This document shows, piece by piece, positions 36,891 to 50,399 of a DNA stretch of 64,000 nucleotides. Source of the stretch: Mesocentrotus franciscanus (taxonomy: Eukaryota > Echinodermata > Echinoidea > Camarodonta > Strongylocentrotidae); contig CP137668.1 in NCBI GenBank assembly GCA_037976565.1, positions 36,594,088 through 36,658,087 of the forward strand, read 5' to 3'. Below the pieces are notes generated by a model, which ran no database searches, was not told the DNA's origin, and saw only the letters and a list, made by a program, of their open reading frames with translations. A program made the translations under genes and the position numbers. Position 1 is the stretch's first letter. Every line of letters starts with the position of its first letter.

Positions 36891-37257
36891 ACACATTGGA
36901 GATTGGTAACAAAACAGGGAGGAAAAGGCCTTTAAAACAAGGAAGATACAGGTAGTAACCGACCATCTTGTGCAAATGCGGTTTATGTTACCTCAAATTT
37001 CAAAACAATTCACGTAGTTTTTACAATAATAACCAAACGAACTCAGTTCCTCTTCATTTCTGCATTCCTTTACTTCTTCATTTTGTTTCAAAAATCTATA
37101 TAAACTTTCTATCGTATGGATTGAGGTTCATTGAGTAGTCCAGTTTTCTTGCACAATTCAGTGGTCAAGGTAATTCCGTGAACGCTCAATCAAGCGTAAT
37201 GGAATGTAGCTGTTCAGCTAATTGGAATGCGTGTCGAAAACTCGCGTCCCCTTATGT

Positions 37258-37400
37258 ACACGCACGCACACACACCCACACACATAAACTCACACCCACA
37301 CACTATCACTCTCGCACACTCCAACCCAACCCACTACCCCCAACTGAAAGAATCTCCCAGATCTCTCTCTCTCTCTCTCGTTTTATCTCTATCTCTATTG
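37258..37400. repeat. (CA)-rich and (TC)n microsatellites
   Basis: Irregular CACACA/CCCACA blocks (37258-37320) are followed by (TC)n (about 37368-37390). Overlapping frames here are spurious. Confidence 0.9.
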
Positions 37401-37479
37401 ATCTCCCCCCCCTCTTTCTTTCTGAAACCCTACATACGCTGTTTAAAAGGTCTGTTATCCTTCACGATTAATTTTTAAC

Positions 37480-39720
37480 CTCAGTTTTCCCATATATAAT
37501 CTTTCATTGTCAAACAGTCGGTAGTACATAAAATAATTTCTTCTCCAAGTTTCCCTTGTTGCATAAACATTTTCATGATATTTCATTTGAAAAATTACAC
37601 GATACATTATTTCTTTTAACGGTTATCAATCAATAGATGTGATAGCTGTCGGGTTGGAACATGAAATAACAGTGCACTTCCCCTTTTCTCTATCTTTTTA
37701 CTTCTAACTTCTATAAAGAACTGTCGATAGAACAGGACTGCTAAGCATGCCTCCATGATTGCTACTCATTGCTTATTTAACAGGGCGTCCCATTTATATA
37801 ATTGACACCGTTGTTTCCAGTTGATGTGGTACAGCTTTCATCAGTTTCATTTTGTTTAATGAAAGGCACGCATGAGTGACTAGTGATCCTTTACACCCAC
37901 TTTTGATTTACTGTTGCCTTCCATGCCGGTGATAAAATGGGTATATCCCACAGATTGGAATTACAAGCGATGCGCAAATAATTTAGATGAAACACTATTA
38001 AAACCGAACCCTTCAAACTATGCATGCTTTTCCGAACCCAGCTTCTGCAGTCGCTTTCAGAGATTCTACCAATGCAGTTCCTGTCATAAAACCAAGTTAT
38101 TCTGACAAGCTTTATGAACAATAGTTTTCTTGTACTTTTTCACTTTCATTCTTCACATGCTGTATTGATGATTACTCCCGCTAGAAGTAGCTTGCGGCAA
38201 ATGCGGTCAAAATCATAAAGCGTGAAATAGTTGAAGTATGTACTCACGTTATCCAATACCTATCCAATCAAACAAAATTCCCATAGATTGGCCATATATC
38301 AACCTAAGATATTAGCATATTGTATACTTTAATCATGCTACACCAACTCTCTAATATACACTAAAAGTATACATTTCTCTAAGTTGAAAAAAGTACATTT
38401 TAATAATACTAAAAAATGCCCCGAATCTCTATGTGTTGAACAAGTCGGTTTTAGCAATATTTTGAGAAGAAAATAGATGTCTCCGCAGTAGTTGAAAAAA
38501 GAAGAACATTGATTTGTTTCGAGGAAACTAGATTGTTTGAATGTTAGGGTGCATTCTACTTTTCCTTTACTTTTCATTTTCCATCAAGTATCTGAATCGT
38601 TACAACAAAGAAGTAGAAAAAAAAATTATCCCAACGTTTTTAATTTAGTCAACTTTCGACATTTCTCAGCATTAGATCATTATTTCCTTGATGTAGAGTA
38701 TTTTTTGTTTCAATATTTCTAAATTGTGATAATAAAAATTTTCGATAGTTAAAATTCATGACGATGAGTGGCGTTAATTATCACTAGGACCTTTTTTATA
38801 TTTCTTATTAATTTTTAATAAATCGACTCATGTCAGCATTGCTATCTTCAAGATACAGGTAACATGAACAATATTCTTTGCTGTGGTAAATGATTCGTTT
38901 ATAGTTCCCATTTTCCCGACTAAATTTCTATTCGAGCCAGAATGAGACATATTATAATACACTTAAAATATTTACCACCGTCCAGGCGTCAAGATGTAAT
39001 AGGTTTGAAAACGTATCATGTGTCAGTTTATGAGCTACTTATAGAAATCATCGAAAAAGAAATAAATGCTTCGACTGCTTTACAAACTCATTCTGGCAGA
39101 TGGGATAGAAACAATAATGAAATTAGATGACTTTACTCGTGGACAACAATGATGATTATATAGTTGATGGATGATTCTCCAGCGGAAAGATCGTCTTGAA
39201 GAGAAAGTGGTCAGCAAATTCAAAGAAAAAGGAAAATGAATCAAATAATGCCGAATTCAATAAAGTCCTTAACAAATTACAATTAAAATCAACGGTTTTA
39301 TAAATTACCATGATGCTCTATCCTAGGGTCGCAATCCAATATGTTGCCTTCCATTACCAATCACTGAAGTGATCGCATTTAAATTAATAGAGAAATGACC
39401 AACTTGATGAAATGGAAGAATAAATAAACAGGAAAGATTTTGCAAACTTTTATTGCAGATTAAAGTTAACTACGCCTACAAATGTGATTATGATATTGTT
39501 AATGAAACTCCTTCTGCTTTTAACATGAGAAAATGAAGAGTATTTCATAGGCCATAGGCCTATGAACACCAATTATAATAGTTAATTAAGATTCATCTTG
39601 AAATAAATAATAAAAAAGACCAGTATATGTAGCCTTCCATTTACAAGATCAAGTTCCTTTGACAAAGGTTATCATATTCATGATCCGAAGGCACGCAAGA
39701 CGGGTGTAGGCTAAAAGATC
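37480..39720. other. Unassigned AT-rich DNA
   Basis: A pair of opposite-strand frames at 37891-38121 shows no domain. A small perfect hairpin, TCATAGGCC-ata-GGCCTATGA, lies at about 39545-39565. Confidence 0.4.
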
Positions 39721-39729
39721 AATTCCAAA

Positions 39730-39861
39730 ACTTCAGTCATACCGCCTAACTGACTCCAAACCGACTCTGAACCGATCGACTTTGAGCCATTCGGGATGAT
39801 GTTATGTTTTGTTCGGAGTTGTTGACGATTTGCTGTCGGTCTCGAAGGTGTGACTGAGGTA
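39730..39861. mobile_element. Foldback/TIR element copy 2 (about 130 bp)
   Basis: The left end ACTTCAGTCATACC and the right end, reverse complement ACCTCAGTCACACC, are imperfect inverted repeats. The inside matches copy 1 at 36602-36710 (accgactctgaaccgat, ccattcgggat, tgctgtcggtct). It is small and non-coding, and the superfamily is unknown. Confidence 0.6.
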
Positions 39862-42700
39862 TAAACCTCCGCCCTCAGGTGTAGCTTCAGAAAGGTGTGC
39901 ATCGTCTGGGATATAGGGTATTTGTTTGTTTTGATTCGAGAGGTCTCGCACCTTCGATTCGATTGGAAGGCAATAATGCCTACCTCGGATCTACATTCGT
40001 GATGGATATCCAAACCAAACTCAATTGATTTATGACGTCATGACCAAGCTAACCAAAAGCCTTCGGAAATATGTAAACTGATTACCTGGGGAAGCAATAC
40101 GCTGAAATATCATCAAAGGGGAAATGAAAGGAGATACGATTACACGCTTGCGGGAGGAAAAAAAAAGACACCGTTCAATTGCCAGAATGTACTTTGTTTT
40201 ATCAATTTTGTATTTGTTTTATAATCTTTTGTTGATTCAAGCATGCATGAAGGGTTGATGGGTTGATTGGTGATTGAGCCAACCCTAGAGAAAGATTTTC
40301 GATTGGAAGGATGGTCATGCCGGAAGTGAAGTGAATGTGACGAACAGTTTAATACACTGCACTTCCCTAATGGCGAATTCAATTTGCGTCGCGCTAAAAT
40401 ATTTCCAACGCGATGAAATGTCTGGAAAGTAGAATTGTATTTGTTGTCCTAAGTTAAGAATGTGTGACTCTGCTTTTGATTATGATATTTCTTCAGAACT
40501 GTAAATGTGTGTTTAGATGAAAATAAAGGATACATGCGAGATTTTTGATAATTATATTACCGTTCATTTCTATTTGAACCTCCGGTTTATTACCTTTGGA
40601 TTTTGAACTCTCGCACTTTTCCTTCTAGCTTTTCTACCCGAGAAATTACTACTTGAGGCACTTTTACCTTTCACTTTGTTACGTCAGACATTTTACCTGC
40701 CGTATTTTCACACTCCCCCGGCATTTTTACCTCTAACATTGTTTTCTCTAGCTTTTTTAATTTCACGTCTGGAACGCTAAGTCGGACATTTTTTACCTCT
40801 GAATCTAAAAAATATCCTGGAAAAAGTCAGGTTCCTGTCTACAGGACAGGAGATGTTTCTTTAAGGCAACTTAAAGAAAATGTTGAGTACTGGTAAAGGT
40901 GAAAATTAAAATAATCTGTGAACTTTGTCAGTCTTTTATATTAGTTTGGAAGAAGTCGTAATGAAAGTCTTCCTCGAAAAAGATTGCGCTTAAAGTGGCC
41001 TCATATCAAAAAGATGGCAAGAACTAGCTGTAGTGTTTGGTCCAAACAGTCATGCACATGCATGTAAAGTTCCATATACCAATTTTGGTGTGCAGTAAAT
41101 GTGCTTTTCATCAAGATTGAGTCAATTACTTAATAATTAGAAGATTCCGAAACCTCCCAGTATACACTAATTCTCATGTATGATTATCATCTTTACAAAT
41201 AACTTCCAGATATTTTCTTTCACAATCTTATCGCATCTTTAAGGGTTTCACATGTTTGATCTTCTCGTAGGGACATCCTCATGTCTGGATCAATGTTAAG
41301 CTAGGTTACAGTCTGGTTAGGCTGACAATCGCCCGAAGTCGATAATCACCTGTTGGTAAAAGGGTCATTTATTGACTCTGGTCATCGAGAATGACGTTCC
41401 AAATAGGCACAATGTCCTTATTGCCCTCTTTAGCGAAAACCTTTATTCTATGGACAAGTGCAAGGTTATCTGAACATTGTAGCAATAAGTGTTCTTATTA
41501 GAGCTTGTTTTAGGTCAAATTAATATGAAGTAAATGACGCAATGTAACTGTGTTTTTTTGTCGATAACTCGACAATACTTAATAAGGTATAGGACACCAT
41601 AAATGCCAATTGTCTTGGGCTTGCCCAAATACTGTGATGTTCTCTGTATATTATACAATGTGTACATATTTAGCAATGTGCTTATGATGCAACATCATGC
41701 AAACATGAGTAATATGTTGATTATTCTGATTAGTTAACATTTTCCAAGGAGACAGTCATATAAGTCACGGCTAATCAGTCGTAAGTGGATTTTTTTAAGG
41801 TCACCTCCTGGGGTTGTTAGATTTAAATGATGGAGATTTATGATGATCACTGCAGTTAAGGTGTTAAATCGGCTTCTACCATGGTATAATGGTATGATAA
41901 TTGTAATAATGTTGTTATAAATGCGCCATCTGCTCAATCACTAAGTCGTATTAAGAGTAGTTAATACAGCATTATCCTTACCACATGACACAAACGATAG
42001 TACTCCAGAGGCCGTGTTAAAAACCTGTTAGCTTGTATGTTATGTTAATCTTTGATTAAGCCGACTGAAATTTAATCAATTACGAAATTTATCATGACTA
42101 TCAGGGACAAGGGCCCGTGAAAAAGTGTTTAGAATCATTATTTGATGGGTATTGACACCACTTCACTAACAGTTTGAAGAAATGTGTGCCTAACATCATC
42201 TTATTCAAGCAGTAAATCGTATAGTGGTTCTAGAGTGGGGTGGGGGCTCAATTTTCAAAGGGTACACATGGACACATTTCAGAGGGACTTTCATTTTGTA
42301 ACAGAATTTCTACTTCAAAATACAGGTTATATGCTTGATGGCATCAGCACTAAATAACAAGATAGTTCTAACAGTATATTAAGCAGGTGTCTATACATTA
42401 GAAGGCAACCCACACAGGTAATTATTAACAGCGGTGTCTAAAAATAAACAAATTTGCTCAAATCAGGTACAAAGAAATTTGCAAAAGAATGTTTAAGACA
42501 AAGGTATATAGATGAGTTAGAAGGTGTGAAAAGTGAGGGGGAGTTGAGCTACAAGTCGGCTTGTAAAAAAGTGTTATAAATACCAGCTGCTAGCTATGGT
42601 ACTGATAAAAACGTCTGTCCCGTGTCAAATTGTGGTACATTGTAATACAAAAGAAGTTACAGTCTTCGTATCGTAGGTCGGTATCCAGCTTGTGTCAAGT
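39862..42700. other. Unassigned AT-rich DNA
   Basis: No gene, transposon end or RNA was recognised. Confidence 0.4.
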
Positions 42701-42739
42701 ACACCCAATTGACTCATTCAGTTCACAACATGAAAGTAG

Positions 42740-43430
42740 CTAAAGGGGGGCACGAGGACCCATGCCCCCCCCCCGCCCCCCCCCACATACACACACACCG
42801 TCAAAGCGATGAGGAGAAAGACAAAATAAAAAGAGAAAGAGAAAAGAGAACGGTGCCCCAGCCCTTGTTGCCAGTGCCCCACCCCCCTCATTAGTTGGTC
42901 CCACGCTACGCCATTTCGCCAAAGTGAGCCAACAGCAAGCGAAACAGATGGTGCAGACTGTACACGAGGAGACAGGCAAATGTGTAGATCCTGTAATAGA
43001 CGGAACCCCAGTGCTCCGTCAATGCCGGGGAGGGGGGGGGTCCAGAAAAATCCGAAACCTTGCGCTCGGCCATTGCAATTTCGATCGTGCTTTGTTAGCC
43101 TGTCCAATGCATCATGCCTACATGATCTCGAATTGAATTGACTCCTCATTTTTCAGCAGGCATTGGCAGATAGTCCTTTGCATAGACGAAGGCTAGAATT
43201 AGTGGAAACGTTTCGCCCTTCGGATGGAGGTACCGTGTGCAAGAAAGCTACACCCTATGTAAGTTAAGAACGCCTTGCATCCTTCACGATGTAGGGAAAA
43301 TTCCGATTTCGTGGTACGCCTGCGTTTCCCTTATCAGTTACACAAGGAAGAGAACCCCTCCTCCACCCCCTCCCCTCAGTCATTTTGACTGAGTTCGCCT
43401 TTCCCCATTCCAGGCAACGGTGACGCCGAA
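42740..43430. other. GC-richer island with poly-C/poly-G runs
   Basis: A run of C (with one G) at about 42766-42784 and a G run at about 43030-43039 bracket the most GC-rich DNA of the window. Frames of 60-143 codons occur on both strands but carry no domain. An acceptor-like tttccccattccag near 43410 leads to a very short open frame. It may be a decayed transposon or an unrecognised exon cluster. Confidence 0.3.
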
Positions 43431-44239
43431 GAATAAATGAAAATTATGATGAAATTTCGAAATGTCTGTTAATGTTAATAAAAAGTTAGAATAATACATC
43501 AATATCCCTCGTTTTTAACCTTTATTGTGTTGAATAGAAACTGTTGAAACTGCCTGAAGAAAGATATAAATTTGTGCGGATTAATTAATAATACAAACGC
43601 AGTTTAGTCATTTCAGAAAAGCTGAAATGTTTGAAATAAGCATGAGATGTTGCAAGTATCAAATGTAAATAATCGTGTTTGCTCGGGGATTTGCCATATA
43701 AGTTGGGCGTAGTGGGTTTAGACACGTCTTATGTAGAGCTCAGTCCATCACATTAATTTTAATGAAGTCTTTTGGTCGCGTGTTGGAAGCCAGTTCGTCC
43801 TGGCCTATTACCATCACCGCCCGCTCCGGATCTCTTTTTAATAGACCTGAAGATATTTTGCATCATTTCATGGCCCACTTTTTGTGTTGATCCAGTCGAT
43901 ACAAATTCGCTTCGATCATCCGGTAAGTTAAACCGATTAGGAATCGGGTCCGTGGCCTCGAGGAGGCTTCGTGAAACTGCCCCCTGTCACGTTTGTAAAC
44001 AAATGCCTGGCGTTGGGGGAGAGACGGAAACGTAGCAGCAGGAGCCTTATGAAATGGTGCCTTGTCCGACTGACGGCACTGAACTCCTTGTGCACGCCAT
44101 TTAGGGGATATGCATATTTGGCGTCATCTCAGCACAATTTTGTGCAGTGGTCCTTTGCGCGTATTACCAGACTAGATGAGGGAGGGACTCAAAAAGGGGT
44201 TGTCAAGGTATAATAATAGTGCGTGTAGGGACACCAAAG

Positions 44240-44380
44240 ATTCGTCATTCTTGTCGTCGTCGTAGGCGTCGGCGTAGGCGTCGTCGTAGGCGTCGTCGCC
44301 ATCACTGTCCTTCACTTTAATCATAAACATCGTCATCATCATCATCATCATCATCCTCATCATCATCCTCCTCCTCTTCT
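44240..44380. repeat. Trinucleotide repeats (GTC/GTA/GGC and CAT/CTC)
   Basis: gtcgtcgtcgtaggcgtc-type repeats run from about 44250 to 44302, followed by (CAT)n and CTC repeats (about 44330-44375). The Asp/Met-rich minus frame across them is not a gene. Confidence 0.92.
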
Positions 44381-46346
44381 TTATCTCATCATGAGATTTT
44401 CTGAAGTTTAAGGTGACGCCATCCTATCCGAAGTCCTCTTCCGCCTCATACTGTCCACATGACACCTCCAATTCCGTAGAATCGACTGTGGGCGGTGCCT
44501 CTTGACCGAAGACCATCCAAGACTCTTGGTATCATCATGTGTACAAAGTGTGAACGACCTGTCATAAGTACTGCTGACTAAACATTGGTGCACATAGCAC
44601 GTTCGTTCATCGTTAACACCAACCAACTATGACGTGACATGACATTTAAAATGAAAACAAAACTCATGACTACTCAGAGATATTGCATCAATTTGGGTCT
44701 TTGGACATTGCATGATACATGTAATAAGATACATACGATACATCTGTATTTACTTTGTGTTTTGTTTGCATTGTTTAATTTCCATTGGATCAAACTTTAT
44801 CTGAGAGTTACTGGTCCATTCTTAAATTAAATCCTATAGGAAGCTCTAGTTCATATCGATATTAAAAATTCAGTAGATTTCATTTCAACTTGACCGGTTA
44901 TGCAATATTAAACATTTATGAAAATACGTTACAAAAATGACACACTATTAATTCAATGGCAATTATTAAAATGCGTACATGGATATGTAAATCTTTTAAA
45001 TTAGGTTGTTGGTAAACGAGCTTCCTTGATTGATAGGGTTCTTTTATGGTTGCTTGATATCTTTTAGTGTAATGTTTTTTATCTATATTCATGCGTAATC
45101 CAATGTTTGCACAGGAAATCGTCGGGGGAAAAAAGAAGAAAAAATAGTCATGAGTTTACACCTTTACCATAGACATTTTAAGCCATGGACGGGATAAACT
45201 TCCTGCCCTAAAGAAATTGGTATATTGAAGGTGCAAGCCTAAGCTTAAATTGAAAAGCAAAGATCACATGGCTTGGAAAACATCATTGCTGTATAAACGA
45301 AATGGGCTTAGCCACGAGCTGCACAAATGTGTCTTACAAATCAACTTGGAAGCTTTTTAGAAAATTGATGATCATAAAGAACAATTCTTTCTATGCTGAC
45401 AGAAATGCCCAAACAATATTTTTCTTTGATATACAATTGTAGTAATTTTAGCAAGTTGGGTATTGTTTTCCTATCATCATCAAATGGTTATCATATCCAG
45501 ATGCGATTAGTCTTCATACTTTTCTGTTACTTTACTTCTTTTTACTCTCTCTCTCTCTCTCTATTTTTCTTCGTTTAGGCTTTTGATACCTGCTCTTTCT
45601 TTTGAGGATCGGAAGACTGACGTAGAGGCGAAAGATAAAGAAAAGTAAAGCAGGGCAGACCGCTTAAATAAGTTGAAAAATGGAAAGACACATTTCCTGA
45701 TAGGCAAGGAATAAATGTCAATCATAGAATAATACATATGACATGTGAGTTTGAAATTGGCATAATTTCAACCCAGATAGGTCGTCTAAAAAATACAGCA
45801 TCCTCTTTATGAATTCTCATCCCTATAGATTTGCTTTAATTTAACAATGGGTTAAAGCTGGTCGAATGTTGAATACAGCTTCTTGCATAAAATATATTGA
45901 TAGAAGGAGTAAATAACTACATTTAGTGACAAACCGTTTATGGTCAGGTCAGTGAACAGACTTTAGTGCAGAGATGTTATCATTATTTATTTTTATCAAT
46001 TTTTACATTCACTAGAATATGAGATTATCAACAGACATGAAACTAGTTACAAAACAATGCTACAGATACAACCAGGGTTGGCGCCTAGGTGAAGTTCGTC
46101 GATGAAAAACCTGATTATTGGTTCATCAATTTATCAGACTCAGAGAGGCCATTTTCTTTGTGGAAGTCTGATGAATATGAACAGAATGGTACAGCTTTCA
46201 GTAATTCATTAAATACGAAAACCTTCCAAGGGCAACATTTCTAGTCACAAACAAACCAATCCTCCTCGTGAGGATAGGGGCATGACTATGAGACGCATGT
46301 ACCGAGAGGGTTTTTTCATACAGAAGTCTGACTTTATTTCTAGAAG
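44381..46346. other. Unassigned AT-rich DNA
   Basis: Only a short (TC)n near 45547-45563 stands out. No gene was recognised. Confidence 0.4.
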
Positions 46347-46350
46347 TTAA

Positions 46351-46811
46351 AGGAATAGTTGAGTTTTGTTGCAGAGAGCGCTACAAAAAACGGCTGAAAT
46401 ATCCATAAATATAACCATTGCTAATATATGTGGTGCCCCACAAATATTCGGTAATTTTGAACCAGCCGTTGAAAAACGAGATAGCGCCTTATACTTTTTT
46501 TATCCCAGCCAATGCCAATATTTGCTTTTTGTTGGCTTTTTCGTGTTGATTATAATACGCACAACCAGCCGGCCCGTGTACTGTTATTATTAATTAATGA
46601 ATAAATCAACGGTCACCGTATTTTTTTTTTAAGTGGAGCTGAATTGGTATGATCGTATTCAATCTAAATTCACACATTTTGGGGTCTAAAATTACCTTCA
46701 TAGCAGTTTTAGGTTCTTAAAGGGCACTAGAAATGTCATAAATAAGAATACGAGCAATAACCATGCACTTTGAAGGCATTTGCCGTCTTAAACAAGAACT
46801 CAACTATCCTT
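46351..46811. mobile_element. 461-bp TIR element flanked by TTAA (piggyBac-like MITE candidate)
   Basis: The left end AGGAATAGTTGAGTTTTG and the right end, reverse complement AAGGATAGTTGAGTTCTTG, agree over about 15 bp with small shifts. TTAA stands directly outside both ends (46347-46350 and 46812-46815), the target duplication used by piggyBac-type elements. The termini do not start with the usual CCC of piggyBac, so the assignment is tentative. The 75-codon frame inside has no transposase features. Confidence 0.55.
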
Positions 46812-46815
46812 TTAA

Positions 46816-49800
46816 CCTTTAAAACTCACAATCATTATCTTTAAATTGCATGTTTGAATGGAATATTTTGAACCTATACTCATAATTTCGGCTTATTGTA
46901 TAAATGTAACTAAAACAACATTACTCTGAAGTTGAATGGTCAAAAAGGAGCTTAGTCAATATCACTTGCGCTTTACGTCAGTGGCATGCAATTGAAGTCG
47001 TTATTAATCCAGTTGCTTATCATGTGACCTTTGCAGAATGCGATTGATGACGTCACAATCAGCTTTGATAGTCCCCGGTAAAACAAACGAAGAGACTTAA
47101 AATGACGCTAATTTGACCAGGTGTATACGCCATTATCACATGAGCTTTCGCTTTCCGCACGCTTAATCCTCTCCACCTCAAATATTTGTATCTGTCAGTC
47201 TCACAAAAGAACTTATGAGATGAAGCTGCGATCATGGTAATTCGATTAATTTCCATGAATGAGAAGAAGGAGTCGTAGAATGATGACAATGGGAGAAATT
47301 TAAATAATTGTAGTTGTCGAAATATCCTTGTCTCATCTTTTTCTTTTGTCTATCTCAAGCAAGGTCAAAGAGTGATTTTACTTTGCGTTACTCTTTTGAC
47401 CATTTATAGCAGTCAAGCTCTGAAGTATCATATATACAGAGAGAAAGATGGAATCGGTAGAAATGTCAAAAATATTAATTTGACAGAATATTGATTCGTG
47501 TACCATAACTTTAATAACTTTGATTTACACCAGACACCATTGTTGTCTCATTTGCCAAGAATAATGTATTCATTTGAATGGATTTTGCCGATCAATGTAG
47601 TGTCATGGCAGGTTACCATTTCAACCATTCGTTTGTTTTACATGAGGGAGAAATCGATTGAGATTCTACTGTACTGGATTTACTGAGCTATGTCAGCAGT
47701 AGAACGTATTCGTAATAAGGTTGATTTGTTTGGATAGCGAAATCAATGAATCTTCCTTTAAGGCAAAGAATGGTGATAAAATGACCAGGCAACGTTCGAC
47801 CTTTCACTGCTGTATTACTCATCCGGCGTGGCCTTAGTATTCCCCATTTCCTGTAGGAAGGAGACTCTTTTTGGCGGAAAGATTCTCTTCAAAAATGACA
47901 AATCGCCGAACCACATGCTGGCAAATATTGTCGAGGGCTCGTGAAATAGAAAAACCCCGATATTTGGCAATATTCCCCGTGAAACGATTGGCAAACACGA
48001 AAGGCGGGCTGTTCTGGCAAGGCACGGAATAAAAGTCATCACTCAAAGTGGATGTGGGGAGAAAGTTTCATCAAAAGTTAGCGCGCCTGAGATAGCTTTG
48101 AAATGAAGCGGTCAAATTGTTTTTCATGAAAAAAAACAAGGATCAGCGGTATAACCTGGAAATAAAGAGATTATTTTCCGCCTCCGAGTGGGATAAATGA
48201 TTGATGAGAGCATGGAAGATCATGTGTATTATTTATTGATCTGCTTTCAAGTTCAGTTGTTACGTATTTATGAATGCTTTTCAGCAGTAACGTTATTCAA
48301 TTACGCTAAGTGTTAAAACGTTATATACATCTTTTTTTATTATTAATATCCTCTATGGCGACCAAAAAGGTTGGATTTAAAAAAAAATCTTTATTATACA
48401 TTTTGATTCCTGGGATTCAGCATTGAAAGCATTGATTATCAAGCATGCACCTTCTGTTAAATGGCGCATGGGTATTTGGTCACGTGACGTTAACAAATTG
48501 ACTAAATGCTTTCACGGGTTAGATATTGGAGTGACGATACAGTTCACCGTACTGAATCCAGTGTCCAGTGACATGGACTATACGAAATCGGTTGCGTCGC
48601 GAAAAGACAAATCAGAGTGAATGCTGCATGCCAAAAGAAGATTGAAATGCATTGCAAACGGCAGAAAAACGAGTGGAAATTGACATTCGCTGCTTTTTCT
48701 GACATCAAATATTACAGTAGTGAAGTTAGCGCGTGTTATCTTTTCTTTTAAGTCATAGTCATGTACGTGTTTTTTTTATGCAGTTCCAAAGATTTAAAAG
48801 AACAGGAAGGAAGTGTTAAGGCAGTTGTGTTAATATTCTGGAATATGATGACTTAGACCGACAGAATATGATTCTCATAACTTGGTTGTTTTTTTAAACA
48901 TGCCAGCTTTTATGTGTTTCTGTGTTTCTCTACAGCCCTTCTCCATCTATGTCTTTCGTTCGTTTTACATCTTGCAGTGAAAACCCACTCAAGTAATTTT
49001 GTATTACTAACTAGCGTTGGTGTTTTGGTTCTACTATAGTTTGATATTTTATTTGTAGGTTGTTTTCTCCATGGATGAAGATATACTTAATCAGACAAAA
49101 ATACACCGCCCTACTTACGCTGATTTTCGTCAATTGATGGAATAATTAACAGATGAAATTCTTGCAGATGTTAAATGTCAAAGTATTTTGTATTCATGCG
49201 TCCCGTCTTGTGATTGATTGCTGTATAATGTGTTATTCACATTTATGGCCCTTTGCCCCCAACATTAAGTTCTATTTTCCCTGTTTTCTGTCCATGATTT
49301 ATTACTATTATTATCATTATTTTTGCGATTCTCTTGTGCTCGCTCTCCATAGAAAATTAATCATAAATGTTTTTCACTTCTTGGAAACAAGTACTGCGAG
49401 GAAAGGTCATAAACAAGATAACGCAACTGACTCTATGTGTTAAACGAGAGTTGCATAAGATACAAGTAAAATTTGCTTCGTGGAGGTCATTTTCCCTAGC
49501 GAAGCGCAGGAAAGGTGGCGTCGCAATAGGGGGTGTAGAGAGGCAAAATGTCCCCCCTCCTCATTAAAAAGCGGAAATTGTGAAGAATGGAATGAAGGAT
49601 TAAAAGTGTTAACAGTAATGATGATGATGATGATCAGCTTCAGCAGAGCATAGTAGTGAGTGATCACACTCCTGTGTCTCTCTGTGAGGCTCTTTTGCAC
49701 CGTCGAATGTTACTCCGCGAACTCATAAGCGGTCTCGTATAGCTCATAACCCTATTAAGAAATTAATGGTGTACAAACATGATATGTAAAATGTTTAAAA

Positions 49801-50100
49801 TTTATTTTAAAGACGGCCCGGTCTGAAAAGGCTGCCGTCAATCGTTCACACATACATCATTCTTTGTATTTATCACTTTCACGGACTTCACCATTCAAAT
49901 ACAAAGTTCACCAACGGCACCGAATTCAGAGGTTAAAGAGTTGTTTAACAGGGAGTTGGGATTTTTTCATAGGGGTTGTGTATTACACTCGACCGCTTGT
50001 GAGTGCGTGGAGTGACCATGGACGGTGCGAAATAGCCGCACAGAGACGCAGAAACGTGATCACCTAATACTGTGCTTTGCTCAAGCTGATAATAAACATT
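46816..50100. other. Unassigned DNA
   Basis: A GC-richer patch at 47815-48046 has two overlapping open frames on the minus strand without recognisable domains. A short ATG-repeat run lies near 49617-49634. Confidence 0.35.
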
Positions 50101-50109
50101 TCAATTATA

Positions 50110-50388
50110 ACAATAATAGCAACAACAATGATAATAATAATAATAATAACAATAATGATAATAATAATAATAATGATGATTATGATACATCAAAGCTGTT
50201 CTTCCTGAGGGCCCCGTCAATCATTAATACCCCAAGTAATTGCTAGGTACCCATTAACACTTGGGTGGAGAGTGGCAAATATAGATTAAGAGGTCTTGTC
50301 AAAGACTTTAGTGCCGGGTTAGGAATCCAACCCTCAGCCCTAGGATTGAGAGTCAAGTGAATGAACCACTATACCACTACACCTCCAT
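50110..50388 (-). mobile_element. tRNA-derived SINE (family copy 2)
   Basis: It has the same body as copy 1 (aggtacccatt, gagtggcaaat, tagattaa, gtcttg-caaag, ttagtgccg on plus) and an (AAT)n tract at the left end (about 50115-50172). The minus-strand head has a perfect A-box match TGGTATAGTGG (50366-50376) and a decayed B box GGTTGGATTCC (50322-50332). The anticodon-loop region contains CTCTCA, as in tRNA-Glu. The head therefore differs from copy 1, which suggests subfamily or head exchange. Confidence 0.8.
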
Positions 50389-50399
50389 AAGTGGAAAAG

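Noticed and set aside
44172..44366. Asp/Met-rich 64-codon minus frame
   Set aside because: Product of trinucleotide repeats.
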